Part shown: one piece after another, positions 46,643 through 54,962 of the stretch
Layout of the letters: every line of letters starts with the position of its first letter
How positions within the stretch are numbered: position 1 is the stretch's first letter
DNA from: Actinomyces wuliandei
GTDB lineage: Bacteria; Actinomycetota; Actinomycetes; Actinomycetales; Actinomycetaceae
DNA: 64,000 nt
Direction: 5' to 3'
Assembly: GCF_004010955.1 (NCBI RefSeq)
Contig: NZ_CP025227.1
Location: 1,612,001 to 1,676,000 of the forward strand
Notes under the pieces: generated by a model
Databases searched by the model: none
What the model saw: only the letters and a program-made list of their open reading frames with translations
What the model was told of the DNA's origin: nothing
Translations under genes and position numbers: made by a program

Positions 46643-47995
46643 TCAGGCCGGGACCTCGGAGAACATGCCGCACAGACGGGCGTGCCAGGACCGCGCCGAT
46701 GTGTCCGTCAGGGAGGCGATCTGGTCCACGACCACACGCAGTCGCCCGGCGTCGTCAGCAGCCTCCTCCCACGCGGGGCGCAGGGACGGGTCCAGGGCGC
46801 TGCCGTCGCCCTCCATGAGGACCTCAGCCAGGTCGAAGATGATGGTGCGCTGGCGCAGGTAGACCGGCTCCTGCTCCCGCGGGGCCATGACGTAGCGCAC
46901 CGCAGCCCCCTTGAGGACGAGAATCTCCTCAGCGGTGTCCTGGGGAATGACGAGATCGGCTCCGTACCGGGTCAGCGGCCCTTGGCCTGACTCCTCCCTG
47001 GTGGCCTGGGCCACAGCAGACACGAAGCGGCCGATGAGCTCACTGGTGAGGTTCTTCAGGCGCGCGGCGTCCGCGACCGAGCCGCTGTAGGAACCGATCC
47101 AGTACGGCTGCGAGGCCAGCCGCTCCCAGGCTGCCCCCAGGGCGTCGGCACTCACCTCGGTCCCGTACCAGGTGCGTGTGTCCTCCAGGAGGTCCTCGAC
47201 CTCACCCGGGCGACGGAGACGAGCAGGGTCCATGCGTCCTAGGGCCACAGCGTCCTCCACGTCGTGGACAGAGTAGGCGACGTCGTCGGAGAGGTCCATG
47301 ACCTGGGCCTCGACGCACCGACGCGTACCAGGAACGCCCTGACGCATCCAGCGAAACACCTCCAGGTCCGAGTCATAGGCACCGTACTTGCGGTACGTGC
47401 GGTCACCGTGCTGTCCTCCGCCCGGTCCCACCCCTCTGGCCCAGGGGTACTTGGCCACAGCGTCCAGGGTTGCACGTGTCAGGTTGAGGCCGACCGAGCG
47501 CCCGGCGGGACTGAGGGCCTTGGGCTCAAGACGGGTGAGGATCCTCATAGTCTGGGCGTTACCCTCGAAGCCCCCGATGCCGTCTGCGACACGGTCGAGA
47601 GCCTTCTCACCGTTGTGACCGTAAGGAGGGTGCCCCAGGTCGTGCGAGAGGCAGGCCGCGTCCACCAGGTCCGGGTCGCAGCCCAGAGCCTGCCCCAGCG
47701 CCCTCCCTACCTGGGCCACCTCCAGGGAGTGGGTCAGCCGGGTGCGTACGAAGTCGTCGGCAGCGGGTCCCAGGACCTGCGTCTTGGCTCCCAGACGCCG
47801 CAGCGCCGAGGAGTGCAGGACCCGGGCGCGGTCCCGCTCAAAGGGCGTGCGCTGCGGGTTCTTGGCCGGCTCGGGGACGAACCTCTCGACATCGTGCGTG
47901 CTGTAGCCCGCACGGGTCCCGTGCGGTTCGCCGTCCGGCTGTGGCAGGTTGCGCTCAGAGGGCTCCGGGAGAGGCAGGCAGACGGGCATGGTCAC
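46643..47995 (-). CDS. dgt: Deoxyguanosinetriphosphate triphosphohydrolase-like protein
   Basis: An HD-domain dNTP hydrolase. Motifs: SSALRRLGAKTQV, RTRLTHSLEVAQVGR (H of the metal site), LSHDLGHPPYGHNGE (the HD pair) and DLSDDVAYSVHDVEDA (distal Asp). The 450-residue length fits the actinobacterial type. It lies upstream of dnaG, commonly co-transcribed, and would tune dNTP pools for replication. Confidence 0.94.
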   Translation of the reverse strand: MTMPVCLPLPEPSERNLPQPDGEPHGTRAGYSTHDVERFVPEPAKNPQRTPFERDRARVLHSSALRRLGAKTQVLGPAADDFVRTRLTHSLEVAQVGRALGQALGCDPDLVDAACLSHDLGHPPYGHNGEKALDRVADGIGGFEGNAQTMRILTRLEPKALSPAGRSVGLNLTRATLDAVAKYPWARGVGPGGGQHGDRTYRKYGAYDSDLEVFRWMRQGVPGTRRCVEAQVMDLSDDVAYSVHDVEDAVALGRMDPARLRRPGEVEDLLEDTRTWYGTEVSADALGAAWERLASQPYWIGSYSGSVADAARLKNLTSELIGRFVSAVAQATREESGQGPLTRYGADLVIPQDTAEEILVLKGAAVRYVMAPREQEPVYLRQRTIIFDLAEVLMEGDGSALDPSLRPAWEEAADDAGRLRVVVDQIASLTDTSARSWHARLCGMFSEVPA

Positions 47996-48198
47996 AACCT
48001 AGCGCAGCGACAGGCTAGGATAACGGGGTTCCGGGTCGCGGTGGTCTCGGGAGCGTGACGAGCCCTCACGCCCTGGCACCAGCTGTGGCACCGGCACGTT
48101 GCATCTCGCTCTGCCCCGCAGAACCGTGACAGACAGGCATTCGACGTGCCCCAGGCCGAGCCTGGACCAGAGGAACCGGACCGAAGGAGACGCCAGCG

Positions 48199-49425
48199 GT
48201 GACGACCACGACGACGCTCATCCACCGGCCCTACGACGGGCCGCGCCAGTGGTGGCGCCAGGCACTGGTCTACGAACTGGCCTCTCCTGGTCTGGGGGCC
48301 GCTGACCTGGAGCGCACCGGTCCCCTCCTTGACCACGTCGCCTCCCTGGGGCTGGACACGGTGCTGGTGCGCCCCAGCCTGGTCGACACAGACACCGAGG
48401 CGGACGCTGTCGCTGACTTTACCGGGCACGCCCACCAGCGCGGCATCCGGGTCCTGGCACGGGTCTCCGGCGCCCTGGGGCCGGTGACCGGGCCGCACAC
48501 CCAGCACGACACCCGTATCGTCACTGGTAGGGAAACCGAGGGGGAGGACCTGCTGCGCCGTGCCGAGGCCTTCCTCGCCGCAGGTGCCGACGGCATCGAC
48601 CTGGGCATGATCGCGCCCCCGGAGGTGAGGCAGGACACCGACCTGGAGGTGCTGAGCGCGTACTTCACCCTTCTGCGGCGCACGGTGACCCGCTACGTGA
48701 GCGAGGGGGTCATCGGGGCGGACGTCTCCACTGACTACCCTGACTCCCTGCGCCACCACCTGCAGGAGGACTGGGTCCACCACCTGAGGGACGACTACCT
48801 TGCCCTGGCACGCTGGGACGCCTCCTCGCTGACCTCCCACCTCAGCCGGTCCCTCAACGAGCACGACCAGTTCCAGGCACCTCCCACCTGGCGCCACCTC
48901 CCCTCGCACGCTGTGCTGGCAGAGATGGCCCCGGGGGACGGGCGGCGCTGGTACTCCGCCTCCCGGGAGGAGCGGCTGCGACGGGCCAACGCCTTGCAGA
49001 CCATGATGCTGGCGCTGCCAGGCTCCATCTACCTTCGCCAGGGTGACGAGATCGCCCTGGCGGACCAGGACAAGCCCGGAAGCCCCCTTGAACTGGCTGA
49101 CCTGGTCAGCCGGCAGGCGCAGCAGCAGGCCTCCCAGTTCGGCTCCCCCGTCGCCACGGTGCGCCACGCGGCCCACCTACGTCGCGAGAACGACCTGGCC
49201 GGCGCCCCGCTGGCCTTTGTCTCCGGCCTGGAGTGGTGCCCACAGCAGGCTCTCACCTTCCTGGTACGTGGGCTCCTGGTCCTGGTCAACACCTCCAGCG
49301 CCCCAGTCGTCCTGCCGCAGGAGGCACGGGTGCTCCTGGCCTCTTCCCCGCTGAGTCAGGACGAGGCAAACCTTCTTGTCCCCACCGCGACAACGACCTG
49401 GATCGAGGCCTCCACCGTGGCCTAG
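48199..49425 (+). CDS. GH13-like protein with lost catalytic residues (pseudo-alpha-glucosidase)
   Basis: 408 residues, GTG start with AAGGAG about 9 nt upstream. The fold resembles GH13 alpha-glucosidases: QWWRQALVYELASP at the N terminus, LDHVASLGLDTVLVRPSL, AGADGIDLGM (the nucleophile strand, Asp kept), ARWDASSLTSHL, and LPGSIYLRQGDEIAL before the C-terminal beta domain. It is shorter than active enzymes (about 550) because the early loop carrying the DxxxNH motif is gone. The acid/base strand (GEAW in relatives) reads GADV, and the NHD motif reads PSHA. It precedes the maltose-type transporter genes and may sense or bind sugar rather than cleave it. Confidence 0.75.
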   Translation: MTTTTTLIHRPYDGPRQWWRQALVYELASPGLGAADLERTGPLLDHVASLGLDTVLVRPSLVDTDTEADAVADFTGHAHQRGIRVLARVSGALGPVTGPHTQHDTRIVTGRETEGEDLLRRAEAFLAAGADGIDLGMIAPPEVRQDTDLEVLSAYFTLLRRTVTRYVSEGVIGADVSTDYPDSLRHHLQEDWVHHLRDDYLALARWDASSLTSHLSRSLNEHDQFQAPPTWRHLPSHAVLAEMAPGDGRRWYSASREERLRRANALQTMMLALPGSIYLRQGDEIALADQDKPGSPLELADLVSRQAQQQASQFGSPVATVRHAAHLRRENDLAGAPLAFVSGLEWCPQQALTFLVRGLLVLVNTSSAPVVLPQEARVLLASSPLSQDEANLLVPTATTTWIEASTVA

Positions 49426-49461
49426 GGGTCGGCTGTCCCTCAGCCCAGGACAACAGGCAGG

Positions 49462-49516
49462 CAGCGGAAACGTCATAGGACAACAAAAGGCACGTTGTCC
49501 TATGACGTTTCCGCTG
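49462..49516. promoter_or_regulatory. Perfect 23-bp inverted repeat between GH13-like gene and malE
   Basis: Arms 49462-49484 and 49494-49516 are exactly complementary, with a 9-nt spacer. The inner ends are GGACAAC and GTTGTCC. A further AGGACAACAGG lies just before it (49447-49457). There is no T-run, and it lies about 147 bp before malE, so it can be a terminator of the upstream gene, a transcription-attenuating hairpin or a large operator. Confidence 0.8.
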
Positions 49517-49662
49517 TCCTGTACGGGTCCGGGGCAGCCTGCCTGTGTGCGCCCTCATCCGGGCCGCCTTCTGACACGACTGTTGCGCACGTGTGATACC
49601 GACTACTATCCTTGTACCGTGGGCCCGGTGGCACCCGGAACACGGTTCAAAGGAGAATCCTC

Positions 49663-50970
49663 ATGCTCCCCCCTTCCCGACGGTCCTTTCTCGCCCTGAC
49701 AGCGGTCACCACCACGCTGGCTGCGGTCGCAGCCTGCTCCGGCTCCTCCACGTCGGGCTCTGACACCCCGGGCAGTGACACCAGTGACGCCGCGGGGGAC
49801 GAGGGCAGCGTCACCGCGCAGGCCACTGCTCGTGACGACAGCGCCGATCTGGTGATCTGGGCTGACGAGCCGAAGGCGCGCTCCGTCGAGGACGCCGCCA
49901 GGGCCTGGGGCGAGGAACAGGGTATTACGGTGGCGGTCCAGGTGATCGCGGACGACCAGCAGGACACCTTTATCACGGCCAACCAGGCAGGAAACGGCCC
50001 CGACATCATGCTGGGGGCCCACGACTGGATTGGCAACCTCGTCCAGAACGGGACCATCACTCCTGTCACGATCAGCGAGGAGGACAGGACCAACATCAGC
50101 GAGGTCGCCCTGAGCGCCGTCACCTACGACGCCCAGACCTACGCAGTCCCCTACGCCGTGGAGACCCTGGGCCTGTTCGTCAACAAGTCCCTGACAGACG
50201 TCGTCGCCCCCGGCTCCCTCGAGGAGCTCGTCGAGGCGGGCAGGGCGGCGGACACCGGTACCATCCTGTCCCTGCCCGTCGGCGAGGAGGGAAACGCCTA
50301 CCACTTCCAGCCCATCTACACCGCTGGCGGCGGGTACCTCTTCGGCAGGAACGAGGACGGCTCCTACAACCCCGACGACCTGGGGGTGGGCAAGGAGGGC
50401 TCCCTTCAGGCCGCTGAGCGGATCTCGGAGCTGGGCAGCGACGGGGTGCTCAAGAAGTCAGTGACGGACGACAACTACATCTCCCTGTTCACGGAGGGAA
50501 AGGCTCCCTACCTGGTCTCAGGACCCTGGGCGCTGGCTGACATCAAGGCAGCCGGGATCGACTACCAGCTCTCCGAGATCCCTGGCTTCACGGACGTCCC
50601 GGACAGCCAGGCCCTGCCCTTCGCGGGGGTCAACTGCTTCTACGTCGCCTCCAAGGGCAGGAACAGGGCCTTCGCGGAGAGCCTCGTGACACACGTCGCC
50701 ACCAGCTCCTCCTTCGTGGAGAAGATGTTTGCCCTCAACGAGCTGCCCCCTGTGCACAAGGACCTGGCAGACCGGCTCTCCGCCGACAACCCGGACATGG
50801 TCTCCTTCTCCGAGCTCGCCGCGCAGACGGACCCCATGCCCTCGATCCCCGAGATGTCGGCCGTGTGGATGCCCCTGGCAGCGGCGCAGGCCAACATTGT
50901 CGCCGGCGCGGACCCGGAGTCGACCATGACCAGCGCCGGGGACCAGATCGCCTCCTCCCTGGCCGGGTGA
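49663..50970 (+). CDS. malE: Maltose-type ABC transporter substrate-binding lipoprotein
   Basis: 435 residues with a Tat-like RRSF start and a lipobox LAAVAAC (Cys at about 25), then a Ser/Asp-rich linker. The mature protein is a MalE-type binding protein (SBP type 1): LVIWADEPKARSVEDAA, GPDIMLGAHDWIGNL, YAVPYAVETLGLFVNKSL and GKAPYLVSGPWALADIKAAG. AAGGAG lies 8 nt before the ATG at 49663. It is followed by two permease genes; no ATPase gene is present, so a shared MsiK/MalK-type ATPase elsewhere is likely. The symbol rests on similarity and order; the real sugar may be a maltodextrin or another alpha-glucoside. Confidence 0.88.
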   Translation: MLPPSRRSFLALTAVTTTLAAVAACSGSSTSGSDTPGSDTSDAAGDEGSVTAQATARDDSADLVIWADEPKARSVEDAARAWGEEQGITVAVQVIADDQQDTFITANQAGNGPDIMLGAHDWIGNLVQNGTITPVTISEEDRTNISEVALSAVTYDAQTYAVPYAVETLGLFVNKSLTDVVAPGSLEELVEAGRAADTGTILSLPVGEEGNAYHFQPIYTAGGGYLFGRNEDGSYNPDDLGVGKEGSLQAAERISELGSDGVLKKSVTDDNYISLFTEGKAPYLVSGPWALADIKAAGIDYQLSEIPGFTDVPDSQALPFAGVNCFYVASKGRNRAFAESLVTHVATSSSFVEKMFALNELPPVHKDLADRLSADNPDMVSFSELAAQTDPMPSIPEMSAVWMPLAAAQANIVAGADPESTMTSAGDQIASSLAG

Positions 50971-51018
50971 GGGCGCAGCGCAGCCCCGACCCACGTCAGC
51001 CACCACCTCAGCAGCACC

Positions 51019-52590
51019 ATGGCCTTCTCTGCTCCCACCGCGCCTGCCGGGACGACGACCACGGCAGGTCTCCTGGGCCGTGTCGTCGTCGTGTCGGTGA
51101 CCCTGGCCGTCACGGTCTACCTCGTCCCACTGCTCGTCAGGTTCCAGATGTGGACGTGGCTGGTGGTCGTGCTCCTGTCTGCCGCGTCAGTAGCCACGCT
51201 GTACTCCACACGGAGGCTGGTCCCGGGCAAGTACCTGTTCCCCGGCACCTTCTTCCTCTCAGTCTTCCTTGTCGTGCCTGCCGTCCTGACAGTCCAGACC
51301 TCCTTCACGAACTTCGGTGACGGCTTCCGCGGCACCAAGGAGGAGGCCATCACCTCGATCACGAACAACTCGGTCGTCCAGACTGCCAGCTCCCCCGTCT
51401 ACAACCTGTCGGTAGCCACCACCGGCACCGTCTCCGAGGGGCCGTTCGTCCTCTTCCTGGTTGACCCTGCCACCGGCAGGGTCCTCCACGGCGGTGACGG
51501 AGAGGCTGTCCGGGAGCCGAGCTCCGAGGTCACGGTAACCGACGGGTACGTCACATCTGCCCCGGGCTACACGATCCTGAGCCCCCGGGAGGTCAACGAC
51601 GCCTACGAGACCGTGTCAGCACTGACCCTGACGGTGTCCGACAGCAGCGCCGTCAAGGTCCAGGGGGTCCGTGCGGCCTTCGAGGGCACCAGGCGGATGG
51701 TCTACGACGAGGCTGCCGACACCATCACGGACACCTCCACCAACGAGGTCTACTCCGTGGAGAGGGTGGGGCTGTCCGAGCGCTTCGTCAACGAGGACGG
51801 TCGAAGCCTCCCCCAGTCCTGGAGGCAGGGCGTGGGCCTTGCCAACTACGAGCGGCTCCTCACTCGCTCCGACCTGGCGTCCCAGTTTCTCGGGGCCTTT
51901 CTGTGGACCCTGACCTTTGCCCTCCTGTCCGTCCTGCTCACCTTTGTCCTCGGGTTCGCGCTGGCCCTGGCCCTCAACGACCGCCGGATGCGCGGCCAGA
52001 GGCTGTACCGCTCTCTCCTCCTGCTGCCCTACGCGGTCCCCGGGTTCATTTCCCTGCTGGTCTGGTCCAGCTTCTACAACCAGGACTTCGGGCTCATCAA
52101 CGAGGTGCTGCACCTTGATGTCCCGTGGCTGTCCAACACCACGGCAGCCAGGGCTGCGGTCCTCATCACCAACACGTGGATGGGCTTCCCCTACATGTTT
52201 ATCGTGTGCACCGGTGCCCTGCAGTCTATTCCCTCCGACCTCACGGAGGCGGCGCGGATCGACGGTGCCAGCAGCCTCCAGATCACGTGGCGGATCACCA
52301 CACCGCTCCTGCTGGTCGCCGTCGCCCCTCTCCTGGTCAGCACCTTCGCCTTCAACTTCAACAACTTCAACGCCATCGAGCTGCTGACGGAGGGAGGCCC
52401 CTTTGCCGCCGGGGAGTACACCCGTGGAGGCACGGACATCCTCATCTCCATGGTCTACCGCATCGCCTTCGGCGGCTCGGGGGCGGACTACGGGCTCGCC
52501 TCGGCCGTGTCCGTGGTCCTCTTCGTCATCACGGGGGTGCTGGCTGCGGTCCAGTTCCGGGCCACCCGCGCCCTTGAGGACATCCGTTGA
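51019..52590 (+). CDS. malF: Maltose-type ABC transporter permease (MalF)
   Basis: 523 residues. The first hydrophobic helices (VVVVSVTLAVTVYLVPLLV, WTWLVVVLLSAASVATL, GTFFLSVFLVVPAVL) are followed by an exported domain of about 150 residues, the P2-type loop that marks MalF, and then the core permease helices. The ATPase-docking EAA loop is EAARIDGASSLQITWRITTP. The stop of malE is about 50 bp upstream. The MalF/MalG pair with such a loop is characteristic of maltose-type importers. Confidence 0.9.
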   Translation: MAFSAPTAPAGTTTTAGLLGRVVVVSVTLAVTVYLVPLLVRFQMWTWLVVVLLSAASVATLYSTRRLVPGKYLFPGTFFLSVFLVVPAVLTVQTSFTNFGDGFRGTKEEAITSITNNSVVQTASSPVYNLSVATTGTVSEGPFVLFLVDPATGRVLHGGDGEAVREPSSEVTVTDGYVTSAPGYTILSPREVNDAYETVSALTLTVSDSSAVKVQGVRAAFEGTRRMVYDEAADTITDTSTNEVYSVERVGLSERFVNEDGRSLPQSWRQGVGLANYERLLTRSDLASQFLGAFLWTLTFALLSVLLTFVLGFALALALNDRRMRGQRLYRSLLLLPYAVPGFISLLVWSSFYNQDFGLINEVLHLDVPWLSNTTAARAAVLITNTWMGFPYMFIVCTGALQSIPSDLTEAARIDGASSLQITWRITTPLLLVAVAPLLVSTFAFNFNNFNAIELLTEGGPFAAGEYTRGGTDILISMVYRIAFGGSGADYGLASAVSVVLFVITGVLAAVQFRATRALEDIR

Positions 52591-52604
52591 CCCAGGAGGC
52601 AGTC

Positions 52605-53603
52605 ATGAGCAGCACCGCAGACCACAGCGGCCGGGCGGAGGCAGTGACGTCCACCACTCCTGGAGAATCCCTGGCAAGGTCACCTGGGAGACCGCCCGGG
52701 AGACCTCCTAGGATCCCACTACCCGGACGGGCAGCCCCGGGCAGGCGCACACCCCTGAGGCGGTGGGCGCGGGAGGTGGGGTGGCGTCATGTCGTGGGGC
52801 TCCTTGCCCTGGCCTTCGCCGCCTTCCCGGTCCTGTACGTCGTCTCCGCCTCGCTCAACCCCCGGGGCACGCTGGCCTCGATCGGCCTGGTCCCCACCGA
52901 GGTCAGCCTGGCAAACTACACGGAGCTGCTCTCTGGGCGCCACGGTCCTTTTCACCGGTGGTACCTCAACAGCATGCTGGTGTGCACGACGGTGGCCGGC
53001 ACACAGGTCCTCTTCTCACTGCTGGGCGCCTACGCCTTCTCGCGCTTCCGCTTCACTGGCCGCCGGGGAGGCCTGCTGACGGTGCTGCTGATCATGATGT
53101 TTCCCGCGACCCTGTCTATGATCGCCGTCTACACCATGATCTCCGACCTCGGCCAGGTCCTGCCCGCCGTGGGTCTCAACACCCTGATCGGCTACAGCCT
53201 GGCCCTCATGGGCGGCTCACTGGGGCAGGTGTGGCTGATCAAGGGCTCCTTTGACACCGTTCCCCGCGAGCTGGACGAGGCTGCCGTCCTTGACGGGTGC
53301 ACCCACTGGCAGGTGTTCTGGCTGGTCCTGCTCCCCACGCTGCGTCCCATCGTCGCCACGACCTTCCTCCTGGCCTTCATCAGTGTCATCAGCGAGTTCC
53401 TCCTGGGAGGGATCTTCCTGACCGACGGCTCCGTCAAGACACTGGCCGTCGGCCTCTACGGCCTGCTCGACGCCAACCGCTCCAGCAACCTCGGCGTGTT
53501 CGCCGCCGGGGCCGTCCTGACGATGCTTCCTGTCATCGCCCTGTTCCAGATCCTTCAGCGCTATATCGTCGCCGACTCGACCCTGGGCGCTGTCAAAGGG
53601 TAG
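52605..53603 (+). CDS. malG: Maltose-type ABC transporter permease (MalG)
   Basis: 332 residues from the ATG at 52605, preceded by AGGAGG at 6 nt; the TTG at 52587 that extends the frame is not needed. About 60 residues of low-complexity N terminus precede the first helix (HVVGLLALAFAAFPVLYVV). The EAA loop is ELDEAAVLDGCTHWQVFWLV. Starts 14 bp after the malF stop. It completes the membrane channel; the ATPase is missing from the operon. Confidence 0.9.
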   Translation: MSSTADHSGRAEAVTSTTPGESLARSPGRPPGRPPRIPLPGRAAPGRRTPLRRWAREVGWRHVVGLLALAFAAFPVLYVVSASLNPRGTLASIGLVPTEVSLANYTELLSGRHGPFHRWYLNSMLVCTTVAGTQVLFSLLGAYAFSRFRFTGRRGGLLTVLLIMMFPATLSMIAVYTMISDLGQVLPAVGLNTLIGYSLALMGGSLGQVWLIKGSFDTVPRELDEAAVLDGCTHWQVFWLVLLPTLRPIVATTFLLAFISVISEFLLGGIFLTDGSVKTLAVGLYGLLDANRSSNLGVFAAGAVLTMLPVIALFQILQRYIVADSTLGAVKG

Positions 53604-53665
53604 CCGTCAAAGGGATAGGCAGGCAGGGGCAGGCCCACCGGCTGGTACGTGAGGCCAACCAGGTC

Positions 53666-54859
53666 CTACCGTGACCAGCTGCGTGCCAGCCGCGCCCCCA
53701 TCTCCTCTAGCCGCTGCCGCAGAGCCTGCCCGCCTCCGGCGTCCCAGCCACCGTCATCGGCGTGCGGCTGCTCCAGGGAGTAGACCGAGGAGACGCCGGC
53801 ACCGGCACGCTCTCCCCGGGGAAGAAGGCTTCGTCCTGCCACCAGGACGACGGGAAGCGCCCGGTCCTGGGCGGCACGCGCCACCACCGCCACCGGGCTG
53901 TCCTCAAGCAGGTCATAGACCTCTCCGGCAGCGGTGACCACAAGGTCCTGCCCCTGGACGGCCCTCTCCAGGCCTGTCAGCCGGGCCATGGCAGGCGCAC
54001 CCGGTACCGCCCAGGCCCCCAGCGCACGCAGCGCCAGCGCAGTGCCTCCGGCCGCCCCGGTCCCCCAGGTCGTGGGCGTGAGCCGGTGAGGCGGACCAGC
54101 ACCCAGGACAGGCAGTCCCTGAGGCCTGCCTGTCTGGGCTGCCCGAAGCAGGTCGGTCGCGTGCCGACAGGCCATCCGGTCGCGCTCCTGAGCCTCCCAC
54201 CCCTGGACGCCTGTGGTCATGCCCAGGGCCGCCCCGGCGCCGTCGACACCTCCCAGAGTGACGCCGTCGGCCAGCACCAGGCCCAGGCAGCGCCCGTCCA
54301 CAAGGGCACGAGCACCCGTGACACCTCCCAGGGCGGCAACAGCACCGGCACCACCGTCGTGGACAGCCGACCGCGACAGCCCGACCAGCAGGGTGTCCCC
54401 AGGGGCCGTACGCCGCAGGGCCTGGGCAACCACGACGCCCAGGCCGTAGGTGGTTCCCTCCCGTGCCTCCTGGCGGGCCTGGGCCGGGTCGGTAGGCAGC
54501 GCGACCAGCCGTGCGGCGTCAAGAAACCAGGTCCGCCCCGGCACCCTGCCACCACCTGGACCTGCTCCAGGAGCGGGGGCGAGCTGCAGCAGGTCCACCT
54601 CCCGGACCTGGCCCACAGGCCCCTCCCCCTGCAGGGCCTCGCGTACCGTCACCAGGCCGGGAGGCACCACCTGGGCCGACCCCGGACCGCCGTCAGCGAC
54701 AGGGGCCTGTACCAGGACGTCGGTACCTCGTGCCTCCTGCCACCCCCTCACCAGGGCTGCTGCGACCTGCGGTGCCGCCAGCCCGCCGCAGCCCTCCCCC
54801 GCCAGGGGAGTCCCGGTCGGCTGCGCACGCATGTCACCGGGGGCCATGAGGACTCTCAT
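53666..54859 (-). CDS. Glycerate-kinase-like protein with degenerate active site
   Basis: 397 residues from the ATG at 54859 (MRVLMAPGD), with a GA-rich ribosome binding site. The order of blocks follows type 1 glycerate kinases (GlxK family): an N-terminal APxD strand, AAPQVAAALVRGWQEA, PVADGGPGS, HDGGAGAVAALG, GAAGGTALALRALGA and VLVAGRSLL. The key motifs have changed: ADGGEGT is ADGGPGS, and the GEGxxDxQT substrate loop reads AAGEVYDLLEDSP. It is probably not an active glycerate kinase; it may bind a ligand or be decaying. Base usage is like the neighbours. It is convergent with malG. Confidence 0.7.
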   Translation of the reverse strand: MRVLMAPGDMRAQPTGTPLAGEGCGGLAAPQVAAALVRGWQEARGTDVLVQAPVADGGPGSAQVVPPGLVTVREALQGEGPVGQVREVDLLQLAPAPGAGPGGGRVPGRTWFLDAARLVALPTDPAQARQEAREGTTYGLGVVVAQALRRTAPGDTLLVGLSRSAVHDGGAGAVAALGGVTGARALVDGRCLGLVLADGVTLGGVDGAGAALGMTTGVQGWEAQERDRMACRHATDLLRAAQTGRPQGLPVLGAGPPHRLTPTTWGTGAAGGTALALRALGAWAVPGAPAMARLTGLERAVQGQDLVVTAAGEVYDLLEDSPVAVVARAAQDRALPVVLVAGRSLLPRGERAGAGVSSVYSLEQPHADDGGWDAGGGQALRQRLEEMGARLARSWSR

Positions 54860-54962
54860 CAACCTCGTCTCCCTCCTGACGGCACCGGTGTGCCCGTCAT
54901 GCCCTGCCACACCCTGCTCGGCACCGCCACGACAGGCCTCCGCGACCGTCCGTCCGCAAGCG

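Noticed and set aside
49583..49609. TTGCGC ... TACTAT as the malE promoter
   Set aside because: The spacer is only 15 bp and the -35 box is weak; not strong enough to list as a feature.
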